Of a stretch of 64,000 nt of DNA, positions 1-11,167 are shown in pieces. How positions within the stretch are numbered: position 1 is the stretch's first letter; the number at the start of each line of letters is the position of its first letter. The notes below the pieces were generated by a model. It was not told where the DNA came from and did not search any database. It was given only the letters and a program-made list of their open reading frames with translations. Location: positions 12,731,879 to 12,795,878 of the forward strand of contig OX359278.1 of the NCBI GenBank assembly GCA_947179155.2. Direction: 5' to 3'. A program made the translations under genes and the position numbers. This DNA comes from Hedera helix (taxonomy: Eukaryota > Streptophyta > Magnoliopsida > Apiales > Araliaceae).

Positions 1-315
1 GTTATAATCTTATTATATTATATTTCATTATTTTATTTAATTTATTGATTTATTTATTTAATATATCTAATTTATTTTATTATTTTATTTTATATAATTA
101 TAGTTAATTTAATTTAATTTATTAGACTTTATTTTAATTTAATTTATTACTTTATTTTATTATATTATATTTATTTTATTTTAATTTAAATTGAATTTCA
201 TCTATTATTTTATTATTTTTAATTTATTACTTTATTTTATCATTATATTTATGTTAATTTAATTTATTTTAATAAGTTATTTTATTATATTTTTTTATTT
301 AATTTATTATTTTAA
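1..315. repeat. AT-rich low-complexity tract
   Basis: The stretch is almost wholly A and T and is built from shuffled short words such as TTTATTTTA and TTTAATTTAATTTA, repeated many times. It is cut by the window edge. No coding or structural feature is visible. Confidence 0.75.
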
Positions 316-879
316 TTCTGTCAAAAATTTTGTCGAAAATAACAAAATCAACTTGCTCAATGTGCTTCAATCCCATACAACTAACAATTAATTAATATTG
401 CTCAGTTCTTTCAATTCCATAACTAACAATATATGCATTTCTCAGTTTAAATTTCATATATTCCCAAATAGCACAAATTAGATTATATAAACACGTACCA
501 TATCAATATATATACACATAATATTATACATAATATGCATAGTCTAACCTAAATCAGTTTATATCATTAGCAAAATACTACACAAATCAATAGATACAGT
601 CAGAATATGCATCGTCTAACAATCTTGTCCCAAATCAGATTAATATATATTAACAGTATATAATTAATATATTATATAATACCTCTAATCGAATGGATGG
701 ATATTGGAGCGGCGGCGTGAGGGTGGATGATTCACTGTGGACGGCATCGGCGGCGAGTGAGTTGCCGGTCCGATCAATGATGATAAAAGAGAATAGAGAG
801 AGACAAGGAGCTAAGAGAAATAAAAAAAAATGAAACTGATATGAGGAGGCAAATTGATTCAGGGGTTTTAATTTCAATA

Positions 880-1144
880 TTTTTGGCGAAATTCTGTCGA
901 AATTAAGTCCATCGAACTTAAGTTTATCTCCGACGGATGTTCTGTTGGAAATACATTATTCCATTGACCATAACTTTAGCGTGAACGGGAATTTTTTCCA
1001 CTATGTGACTTTTCATATTCCCGACGGAATTTCGTCAAGCATAATATACTTTCGACGGAACTATTTTCGACAAAGTATTCCATCGAAATTATATTATGTT
1101 CGATGAAATCAATTCTGGCGATCTTATCTAGTTTCCTTGTAGTG
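880..1144. mobile_element. CACTA-type transposon terminus with subterminal repeats
   Basis: The right edge reads TTCCTTGTAGTG, the reverse complement of CACTACAAGGAA, which is the canonical terminus of plant En/Spm (CACTA) elements. Inside it are many variants of a CGACGGAA / TTCCGTCGAAA motif in both orientations, as expected for subterminal transposase-binding repeats. A related terminus occurs at 43500-43875. Similar motifs near 317-344 suggest the element may extend left, but no matching CACTA start was found, so this is probably an end fragment. Confidence 0.55.
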
Positions 1145-3665
1145 CAAGTTCAGAGATGATTCAAGCTTCTTTGTGTCTAAAGAGAATTCTCTAAGTGTGC
1201 AAAAGTTCCCTTCTTATGAAATGAAAGAGGTATCTATAGAGTTCCCTGACAATAGGTTATATGTCAAGCATGTGACTCTGGATGTTTTTTTAGAAATACC
1301 CTTAGTAATACAAAAATTCCTAGAATACCCTTGATTATCCGGATAATGCCCAGATCGTCCCATTATTCTAACACCAATCTCATCCCACAATCAATTCTCA
1401 AAATAAGTTACCCCCACAAGCCTTCTGACTCGGGACTCATAAGGGCCCATCTCGGGTCTTGTTTATTTATTTCTGTCTTTTTCATCTTTGTTCATTTAAT
1501 TTTTTAAGTTAAATATAAACCCTAATGTATAACTGGGTCTACAAAGCCTTAACTGCTTCAATTTGCTTTACTCACGTAAGTTCACACGTGGCATTGTTAT
1601 ATTAGTCCTGTGATATGGTCAATGATACCTTCAATAAATGTTTATAGTCTTTAAAATTGAAAGGATATTTTGATCTTTCTATTTATTTATTTATTTTATT
1701 AATATATATCAATAAAATATAGATACTTAACTATTGACATGTGTATATACATGAGATATATAGTAATTAAGAATTACATCATCTTAATTTATTTTATTTT
1801 ATCGCATAAACTTTTACGTTACTCACAATCTAATTTTATCACATATTTATCGACGTGTATATTATTTTTTTTAAATACTTTACTATAAAGTAAGTATTCA
1901 TGAGAAACGTAATCTAAGACATGCCATATATATATATATATAAAAGTCCTACTCATTTTGGTCCTTTATAATATTAAGAATTGAAAATCCTTTTGGCATG
2001 CATGGAACTATATAACATTGATAGGTTTTCAGTAATTTCAAGTTTCAAGTCTCAGAAATAATGGTAGTTCTAATTTTTATCAATATGCATGTAAATGTGG
2101 TGCATTTGTACTTAATATTTAAAGGTGGGGAAATGTAAACTAAATATATTTATTAAGAAGTTTAACTTTGAAAAGTGAACTACTTTTTTTTTTCTTTTCT
2201 TTTTTTCCAAACTAACAAGAGGAAAATATTACTATAGTATGAAACAGAGAAGATTTATACTCCTACTATAGTATGACAAAGTACTTGGATAAAAATTATG
2301 ATTCGTATAATTAAAATACCCGGAAAAAAGAGTAATACATTTAAAAGATTTTTCTCCAAATATTAAGAATTGCATAGGGTACATTTCTTCACATATAATC
2401 TTTCTAATAGCCTATTAATTATAAACTTCAACGATTAAATATTATTACTAAAAAATTATTGAAAAAGTTATGTTTAAGATTTTAAGATTTTTTTTAACGT
2501 TTAAGGCTTAAATTTAGTTTAACATGTAAACTAACAATTTCTTTATAAGAAATTTTAGTTTTATCCAATCATTTTCTCCGAAATAATTAAAGGTTACACT
2601 TTTTCTCGTTCTCCTTAATGCTAAACCTGTTTTGTTCAGGTTTAAGCTTTCCATTTTATTAGATCATCAGTGCTAAGTACAATAAATTGTCATTGCGTGG
2701 AGATTTGCACTAGGGGTTTCATTATTCTCACTGTGGTTAATAATAATCTTTATTTTACCATCTTAGATTTTAATGTTCTCTCTGAAACCTGAACAACACC
2801 AGTACTAGAGGTTCTGCTGGTTGAAGAGCCATTTACTCCCTTCAAACCCAGTCAGTTATATTTGCATATTCATTTATCACGTTGGCACTTCATTTATTCG
2901 ACCATAAATGTTGCTAGCTAGCTGTATAGTATCCTACCAAATTTTACTCGTTATATCTTTTATTTATGATGGCCAATGAGGTCTTTTTTAATGACTGAAA
3001 TTGAATAGTTATGACCTTTTAGTCTTTTACCTTCATGTCTCACGTTCTACCCTCACCTGTATAATTTTATTAATGTGTTTTCTTTCTGTGAGACATGATT
3101 AATATTGAAATAATGATTGTATATTTGATTATGCAAATATTTTGTACTCTAAAAAAAAACTTATGATAATATATTAACCTTGAAATATACAAGTTTTTCG
3201 ACGAAATAGTTGGCTAATTAACTTCTCCAAGTAAAACTATCATGTGCTTTTAACCTGCTAACAAATTTTCATGTGTAAAGAAAATTAATATTATTTCTAT
3301 ATCAACAATTATTTTCGTTTAGATCTTAACTATACTTTGCTTAATTATTTTTTTATATATATTCTTTTATAAGATTTAATAGATATAGGAAATTAATATT
3401 TTCACACCTCACATGAATAGTAAATAGGGTTCACCTTTATGTAAGTGAGATCTTGTAAAAATATCATTTTTTCTTTGTAAAAATAGTAATTTCTTAATTA
3501 TAAATATTGTTTTGAAAAATTTAGTCGGGTCTCGGCCATATAAATTTACTCTTTAGTTTGAAATTGTATTATATATATATATTTGGATAATGTAATACTA
3601 TTTACCCATATTCTATGTTAAAGGCATATATTAGGGACCATCAAACTTTCTTTTCGTGGGGTGGT
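1145..3665. other. Intergenic AT-rich DNA, no gene recognised
   Basis: No ORF of convincing length or composition on either strand. Short T/A runs and a small (TA)n tract near 1931-1942 are present. Nothing further is supported. Confidence 0.6.
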
Positions 3666-3674
3666 ATAATTCTC

Positions 3675-3844
3675 GAATAAGTCTAAATGCACAAATATAA
3701 AACACAAATTTAAATACTAACAATATCTATATTATTAAAAAGTATGACATTATATTGAAATCCACGACATGTCTTACTTTTTAATGGTATAGATGTTGTT
3801 AGTGTTTGAATTTTTGTTTGATTTATGTGTTTGTAAACTTGTCC
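3675..3844. mobile_element. MULE-like MITE, family A, copy 1 (170 bp)
   Basis: The element begins GAATAAGTCTAAATGCAC and its other end is the reverse complement of GGACAAGTTTACAAACAC. The two halves form one long imperfect hairpin. It is flanked by a perfect 9-bp direct repeat ATAATTCTC (3666-3674 and 3845-3853). A 9-bp duplication is typical of Mutator-like elements. Copies 2 and 3 lie at 4075-4250 and 55895-56071. No coding capacity. Confidence 0.8.
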
Positions 3845-3853
3845 ATAATTCTC

Positions 3854-3854
<1 letters not shown>

Positions 3855-3907
<53 letters not shown>
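3855..3907. repeat. Compound (TC)n(AC)n microsatellite
   Basis: About 30 bases of TC repeat run directly into about 22 bases of AC repeat. It begins beside the right target duplication of the neighbouring MITE. Reading frames through it are artefacts. Confidence 0.95.
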
Positions 3908-3915
<8 letters not shown>

Positions 3916-4074
3916 AAAGAAAATTTTGTTTTTAGAAGCTCCATTTCTCATAGGCAGGAGATGAATTCCACACACATCTATACCATATGTAATAAGAAAA
4001 ACAACAACAAAAAGTTGTTAATTAGGGTTATTTCCTCCAACAAGATTTTTTTTTTTGTGTGTGAATTTATATAT

Positions 4075-4250
4075 GAATAAGTCTATATACACAAAAATCA
4101 ACCACAAAGACTAACCATAAAACTAATTTTAACCATAAAAAAGTGCGACTTGGTATGAATTTCAATACAAAGTCACACTTTTTAATAGTTAAAATTGATA
4201 TAGTGGTTGATTTTAATTTATGGTTGGATATTGTGTATGTAGACTTATTC
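4075..4250. mobile_element. MULE-like MITE, family A, copy 2 (176 bp)
   Basis: Perfect terminal words GAATAAGTCTA and TAGACTTATTC enclose a near-complete hairpin. A perfect 9-bp target duplication TTTATATAT lies at 4066-4074 and 4251-4259. Length, termini and duplication size match copies 1 and 3, so this is the same family. It lies only about 230 bp from copy 1. Confidence 0.82.
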
Positions 4251-4866
4251 TTTATATATTGATTCTCTAAATCTTTAAAGTGCATAATATGCAACATTTT
4301 GTTATTATGAGATTGTTAGTTAAACTTATATACTCATTATGTTTCACAATAAAATTATTATTGATTTTTTAAAATTAACTTAAATATTTTTAACCTTAAA
4401 ATTAATATAAATATATTTAATTTTAGTTTGTAAAATATCTAAAGAATGTCTAGTTATAATATTTTACTGTTGTATAGTTGTAATATCATATTACTCTTAA
4501 ATTTAGAATGTCTCAATTTAATTTTAAAAAAATTAATAATAAGCTTATATTTTGGAATTAGAAGAGTACTGTGTATGATATTGACGAAGGTTTATGATAA
4601 AAGTATGTGTAATAGTTCCTAAAAAGAATTAAGTGCATAATAATATAATATTATATTATTATAATTGTTAATTAAATATATATGATAAATTTTTATTAAA
4701 ATAAATAATTAAATAAGAAAAGAAAAAACTCCTTGCTTGCAAGGGCATGCATACCGGTGTGAGACGGTGAGAGAAGATATGGTAATTAATTGTTTCCTCC
4801 CTATAAATACTATTAAAGTATTAAGTTATAATGAAACTATCTTATACTCCCGTCAATCCACATAAA

Positions 4867-5217
4867 AGTCATGTTTATTTATAAAATATATATTTAAAAT
4901 TATATTATTTGTGTTAATTTAAAATTATTTTGAATTATTTAATATTTTAACGAGAGACTATTAGTCCCTTAATATGAGACTATTAATCCTATAAAATCAT
5001 TTGATAACTTAAAATGTGAGAGATTATTAATTTCTTATTCATCATGAAATTATATAATCATTACAAACAGCTTTAGAAATGATAAAAAATAGTCCATAAA
5101 ATTATTTAAAAGAGTATTAATCCTTTATTATGAGATAAAATCGTCTAAAATATTATTGAATTAAGATAAATAATTCTATCCCAAACATTTTTATTTTTTT
5201 TTGCAAATAAACATGCC
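4867..5217. mobile_element. Diverged Tourist-like MITE
   Basis: The left end (GTCATGTTTATTTAT) and right end (GCAAATAAACATGCC) are imperfect inverted repeats. The interior has phrases such as GACTATTAAT and AATAGTCCATAAAATT that also occur in the better-preserved element at 54560-54902. It appears to be an older member of the same family. Confidence 0.55.
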
Positions 5218-8200
5218 AAAGAGTATTATTTGTCTTTTTTATATAAACATGCACACTGACCCCATGTGAAGCACGAACGATATGGATAATAGTTTATTAT
5301 ATTATTAAATGTAAGATAAATATTTAATTAGGATTTTGAAAAAATAATTATAGTTGTTAAATTATTAAATATTTATTTAAATAATAAATTATTAAATTAT
5401 ATATCATAGATTCCTTCGATCAATTATGAAGCCAAACATTTACATAAAGTACAAATTTATCTAGTTATGATTATGATAAAAAGAAATACTATATTAGTGT
5501 TTATTTTGACAAAATTTTCTTGAATTTCTAATTCGAATAAAACTATGAAACTCAAGTTTTAATTTAGTTATTACAATTAGTTAGTAATAAATTCACTATA
5601 ATTTTTAAACTATTTTTCTATTATTATGTTAAAAAAAAACTAACATATTATTAATACAATAACCATGTGATTAAAATTTTAAGGCTAATAAATGTAATGT
5701 AGTGACATTAATTTAATAATGAAATTCATGATTGATATTAATATAGTTAAATCGCGTAATATGTTAAGAGATTTTTTCGATATCTTAATAACTTATAAAT
5801 AAAATACTGATAATATAATTATTCTATATAAAATTTGTTAAGATATATTATTTTACATAAAATTGTGATAAAAAAAAAGTTGTAATAAAATTGTTAAGAC
5901 CAAAAATAAAAATTCTTTTAGAAGTTCATTTTCTTATTAGAGACAAAAAAATATTTTCTTTTATTCTAACATATTGGGGTTCCTTTTGAATAATTTATAA
6001 ATTTGAATAGTATTTAATTATTCTAAATTTGAATAGAAAATCAAAAGGTTGAACCAAAAATTAGTAAAATCTAAATTTGGTGAATCAAAAAATGGTGAAA
6101 TCAGATTTGTACTTTTAATTATATAGTTGAACTATTATCTTTTTATTGATAATAAAATAAAATGGTATAATATATTCAAATTTATCATAGCTAATAAACC
6201 AACAACCTATTATTTTTAAAAATAAATATAAAAAGACATTCTTAATATTTACAAATTTTGCGGATAAAACTCCTTTTAATGTTAGAGAGAAAGTAAATAT
6301 TATTATCTATATATACATTATAAAAAGTATATATGTGCGTTGAGCATTCCACGTCAAAGTTTCTGTTTTTCTCCATATGTTTTAATTCACTTTTAGGCTA
6401 ACGGAAAGGAAATGGTACGTAACGAAAATGTAATTGAATTTAATTGTTCTTTAATTATTCTTGAACATAATAATGAGAAGAAATATTATATACCGTATAT
6501 TCTTTTAATTCTTATGTAATAAATCATCTTTCCATCATTTTCATTTCTCCATTCCTGAACAATAGCAAACCACACAAAGCCACATGCCAGGCTATGCAGC
6601 TGTATGCAGAAACAGGCCAGTCAGGTCACCTTCAAAATTCCTAAAATTCATGCTTGGTTCAAGAAAGCAGAATGGGCATACATTTTACTTACCGAAAGAG
6701 ATGTTGCGACATGCATAAAAAATAAAAGAATAATAAAAAAAAAACAGCAAAACTTTATTTTTATTGATTAATAATTAAACTATTGAACAACAATAATAAT
6801 CAGCAAAAGACAAAAAAATAAAAATAAATAAGACATGTAGGTCCATGCATATCCTTGTGATTTTAATGAATATATTTAGTAGCTTAAAGAAAGTAGTGTA
6901 ATTTTATGTAACATTGATCAAATTATTTTCTTTCTCATAAATATACATCCACACAACAGTCCGGAAACAATTAAGTTCAAATGCTTGATAGAGAACCCTC
7001 AAGTACCAATATGAAAGAGCCCCTTCATACCCTTTAAACCCAAACCTTCTATGGTGGGCCTTATTAGTTATTAGCACACTACTGAACTAAATTAATGCCG
7101 TTTTGTAATTCAAGTCCATGCCATGAAAAAATAGGCAGTTATAGCAGTGAGTATTGAATTCAAATTGAAGATCGTGTGCTGAAATTGACGAAGCGTGGAG
7201 GAAGTCATGAAAGCTTAAATATCTGTTATAAATACGTCATCAAAGAATGGAACAAAGGACAAACAAATAAACATACAAACGAACACAAATTGAAGTTTGT
7301 CGTCGTCTATCATAGGAGAAGAGAAGATAGTTTAGCGAATTACCATATTGCTAGAGTTGAGAATGTGGCAGATAATCTTTTGAGATTCAACGCTGCATTT
7401 ATTTCTTTTGTAATCGACCTAGAACTAGTTATTTTATGTAGGATAACCTTTGAGTTTCAACAACACATTGTAATTTAGTTCTAGCAGTTTTTTTCTTATT
7501 GAAATGTTAGTGACAAAATTTGTTCTTTTCAACCTTAATAACTTGATATAAAAGCTCTATATGTGACAAAAGCATTCGCTAGGTTTCTTTGTTTGATTAA
7601 TGGATAAACTTTTGAATTTCAACATTAATTACAAAAAGAAAACTGTTTTAGGTGCAACTGTCCGATTTCAAAAAATTAAATTTTTTCAAACGAGGTAGTG
7701 AATTCTCAATTTCCTGGTTGATTATAAATATTTAATTGAATTGTTGAATATTTATTAACATAAAATAATATTTTAATTGATTTGATTTACTCTCTCATAA
7801 AAGAGTAGAAAAATAATAATATTGAATTTTAAGATTTTATAAATTAATTTTAAAAAGTTAAAATGTGTCTCAGTATAATTCTTGCATAATTGTATCCCTC
7901 TTTCCCTCCTACTAGTATTTGTGTGCTCGGGCGCATGCATGTGAATCCGTTGTTCATACGTTTAAGGAATTAACTGATTAAGGGTATATGCTACAATTAC
8001 GATAAACGTTTTAATTTATAGGACCAATGAAAATATTCCTTAATAATGCAGATATCAAGACAATTTTGGACAGTTAATTAATCCATCTGCTATAATTGAC
8101 AATCTCTAATCAGAAAGTTTATTCCAAAAATATTGTGACCATATTATACGTACCTAATGAAGAATGAAAAACAGCATTATCACGCGTCATTAGTTTGTGC

Positions 8201-8394
8201 ACCAATTAACCACTTTCCCAACAATTCTATTAGGAAGTTTATTTATGATTATCAAAAGAAATATGCACATTAAGAATCAAATAAACGAAAGGCCAGTTCA
8301 TTACATGTAAAATTATTTATTACTACAAATTAATTATGATAGAGATATTATGTTAATTACTAATTTTCTCTTTTAGCCTATATTATTAAATTAT
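5218..8394. other. Intergenic AT-rich DNA upstream of the HD-ZIP IV gene
   Basis: No gene is supported. The longest open frame (7176-7478) starts at a non-ATG codon and has no recognisable domain. A TGCATTTA word (reverse of the L1-box TAAATGCA) at 7394-7401 lies about 2 kb upstream of the gene and may be chance. Confidence 0.55.
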
Positions 8395-8761
8395 TCTATC
8401 CGTTCAAGTTTACTTGTCCTAATTTGAAAGTACACGCCTATTAAAATTTTATTTTATCTCCAAATTATTCATTTTAGCTATTTATTATCATCTATTTTTA
8501 TTATATTTAATCTCCTAACTTTTTCTTGGAACAATAAAATTGAGAGGAGAGGAAAAAATAGTAGGGTTATACTTCTAATGTCAAAGTTAATAATACTATT
8601 TTTTTCAATGTATATCATGTTGTTTTAAATAAAAAAAATTTAAAGTTAAATGAGGGGTAGTATAATAAAAGTAAGGTCAAAAATAGTATTAAAAAAGAAA
8701 AAAAAAATTTGGTCAAACCAAAAACAAAATTTTAAATAAGTAAAATTGAACAAAGGGAGTA
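8395..8761. mobile_element. Stowaway-like MITE
   Basis: The left end reads TATCCGTTCAAGTTTACTTG and the right end, reversed, reads TACTCCCTTTGTTCAATTTT. These are diverged forms of the CTCCCTCCGT...CA terminus of Stowaway (Tc1/mariner-type) MITEs. Interior is AT-rich and non-coding. Confidence 0.6.
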
Positions 8762-9430
8762 AGAGAATTTTTTTTGTAAAAATATCAATTTTTATTTATA
8801 AAATTAATAATTTCTATTTGTTGTTTATTGATAAAAGTAATAGCTAGAGTCTAGAGAGAAAACAAAATATAGACCCAGTGTTAGCTAGTTTGAAAATTTT
8901 GAGCCTGTTGTGAAATTAAGAAGAAATGTATGGTCACTAGTTTCACCATAGAAGAGGTTACTACGGACTCACAAAAATTGGTCCAGAGCAAGTAGTATCA
9001 CATTACAAATTTAATAGCAGTCCTTCAATTTTAAAATAATATATTTAAAATTAACGATATATTTTTATTTTTAAATTGTAATTAATATAATTTTTTTAAT
9101 ATTTTATTATTTATATTCTAGCTATATTGAATAATATATACTACCATTATTACATTTCTAATAATATATGTTTAGAAAAATAAATTTATCTTAACAATCG
9201 TCATTTTATAATTATATCTCTAATTCTTGAATTTTATATATATATAAAAGTGGAGTACTATTCATCTTTTTTTTATTTATATTTTATATATATGGTCCCA
9301 CTCAAATAAAAATGGCCATTTTATTTTCATGCATTAGATTTTATGTAAAAATATCAAAAATATATATATATAAATATCAATCTTATATAAAAATGAGTAA
9401 AAAATACAACTCTATATGATACACGACATA
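8762..9430. other. AT-rich upstream flank of the HD-ZIP IV gene
   Basis: Between the MITE and the promoter region the DNA is AT-rich with short TA runs (for example near 9237-9246 and 9360-9371). No ORF, structured repeat or recognised motif is supported. Confidence 0.5.
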
Positions 9431-9640
9431 ATTATAAATATAAATATAAATATATTTCCTTCTTATAAACTTGACTAATGTTCAAAGCTTTGTTAATTCT
9501 GGATAGAGAAGAGGAGAGAAGAAAAGAAAAGATATTAGAATAACAAAGCAATTTTCTTGTCTATCGTCAGCAATATCATTAACAACTCCAATAGGCCTCC
9601 ATAAATGCCATTCACATCCTCTCGACACGCTCTGCATTTA
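9431..9640 (+). promoter_or_regulatory. Putative core promoter of the HD-ZIP IV gene
   Basis: A run of overlapping TATAAATA words lies at about 9433-9455 and another TATAAA at about 9465. They are followed by a GA-rich then strongly CT-rich tract (about 9640-9780), the usual look of a plant transcription start and leader. The exact start site cannot be fixed from sequence. Confidence 0.45.
9633..9640 (-). promoter_or_regulatory. L1 box at the 5' end of the gene
   Basis: TGCATTTA is the reverse complement of TAAATGCA, matching the L1-box consensus TAAATGYA bound by PDF2/ATML1-type HD-ZIP IV proteins. It sits at the promoter/leader boundary of a gene that encodes such a protein. Self-activation through an L1 box is known for ATML1 and PDF2; here it is an inference. 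Confidence 0.55.
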
Positions 9641-11167
9641 CTCCCCCCCAGCTCTTCCTTTTCCCTTCCCTTCCTCCCTTCATTTCAAACTTTCATTTTC
9701 TCTCTCTTCAAATATTATTTCCTCTCTTTTTCTCGATCATCCATTTCTTTCTTTTTCTCTCTCATCCGCATATCTAAGTATTCTTCTTATATTCCATTCA
9801 CAAGAAACACTAGCAGCTTGTATCATAACAACCACCACCCCCTCAAAACCACTCACTCCCTCTTTCTCTTATCCAAAAGAGCGGTTTTTCGGTTGACCTG
9901 AAAACCAGTTCCCTCGATACCGCTTTACTAAGATCATTCACTCCATAACCTAAAAAGGGTTGTCTGGTTTTCCCCTCAAACCTCCAAAACCAGTAAGTAA
10001 TTTCTCCATTTCTTTTCTACTACTCTTGGTATCACTACTTTATAATTTTATTTTATTTTTAATTGTTTTTGTTTCGGTTTTATTTTAATTTTGCAGAGAA
10101 ATTAAGAGAGAGAGAAAAAAAGAGCAAAATTTTCGTGGGGGTTATAGTATTATATTACAGTGATCTAGTTTAGTCAAAGGGGGGAGACTTTTTCACACCG
10201 GTGTCAGCGTACTTTTTGTTTTCTAAATTATCTCAATCAGATTTACATAATTTGGCATTTTCACGTAAAGACATGCTTTGTTTTGGCTAAGATAAGGAAA
10301 AAAAAAAGTGTTTCTCATTAGTTTTCTGCCACTAACTGCCACAGAATCTTTTTAAAACTCAAACTAGGAACAAAAGTCAAACCCCGAAACTAAAGCTAGC
10401 CAAGTAGCTCAGTTTTTAGAGAGAGAGAGAAAATAGTTAGGGTTTGTGGGTTAGATGCCTTCTTAGGGTTATATATATATGAATATCTCTATGCCTGCTG
10501 TGATATTGCTGCTGCTCCAAAGGATAAAGGCCCCTGAGGACACAGGTTAGGATTTGTTTTTCCATCAATATATATATATATATATATATGTTCATCTAAT
10601 TTTTCTATATATTTATTTATGTTCCTTTTTAATATGTTTGCTGGTTTTGCCAACTTGAATTCCTTTATTTATTTCCTTTTCACTACTTTTTATTTATTTA
10701 TTATTAAGTACTATTATTTTTTCGCTTTTGGAATCAGATACATTTTAGTAGATCTGCTCAGATCATAAACTCAAGAATCTACACAGATAATTCTACTTAA
10801 ATCTTTTTTGGTACAACCGCTCATTTGTACAAGTGAGAGACCTATATATATGGTTTAAGATATAGATCTACTGCCTGAATATATTTGTTTCTCTTTCAGC
10901 TCTAAGGTAAAATTCTCTTTTTTCTCTCTTCTGTCTTCTAATGGTTTTTCTCCTTTTTTAGCCCTATTTTTTTTAATATAAATAATTTAGGGGATAAATT
11001 AATGTTGTTAGCTATTTTGAAATGCTTATCACGGTGTCCTTTTCTTGCTTTTGACATGTTTGTTTAACTTTCATTCATTTCTCTTAACAGATTGCAAAAT
11101 CATATAACAATCCACCTTCAGAAGAACCCTAAAACTATTAATTAGCCAATTTTGTGAAGAATTAAAG
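9641..11167 (+). other. 5' leader of the HD-ZIP IV gene with two introns
   Basis: The CT-rich leader has a good donor at 9993 (CCA|GTAAGT) and acceptor ending at 10096 (TTTTGCAG). A second donor at 10546 (ACACAG|GTTAGG) pairs with an acceptor ending at 11090 (CTCTTAACAG). The mature leader would be about 9641-9992, 10097-10545 and 11091-11167. An optional 7-base exon at 10900-10906 is flanked by CTCTTTCAG and GTAAAA but is uncertain. Short upstream ATGs are present, including a three-codon frame at 10455-10466. Confidence 0.6.
10479..11107 (+). CDS. Upstream ORF in the HD-ZIP IV leader
   Basis: An ATG at 10479 opens a frame starting MNISMPAVILLLLQ and continuing RIKAPEDT. Unspliced it stops at 10548-10550. 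If the leader intron 10546-11090 is removed, the frame reads through the junction and stops at 11105-11107, giving 27 residues. It ends about 60 bases before the main start codon. A hydrophobic core followed by a charged tail is visible. No function is recognised; it could be a translational regulator or simply chance. Conservation of the peptide in other HD-ZIP IV leaders would decide. Confidence 0.35.

Noticed and set aside
3710..3904. Open frames through the TC/AC microsatellite and MITE
   Set aside because: They encode simple dipeptide repeats from the microsatellite and cross a MITE.
7176..7478. 100-codon frame upstream of the HD-ZIP IV gene
   Set aside because: Begins at a non-ATG codon, no domain, composition like the surrounding intergenic DNA.
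9605..9901. 98-codon frame in the HD-ZIP IV leader
   Set aside because: Serine/phenylalanine-rich product of the CT-rich leader; better explained as untranslated DNA.
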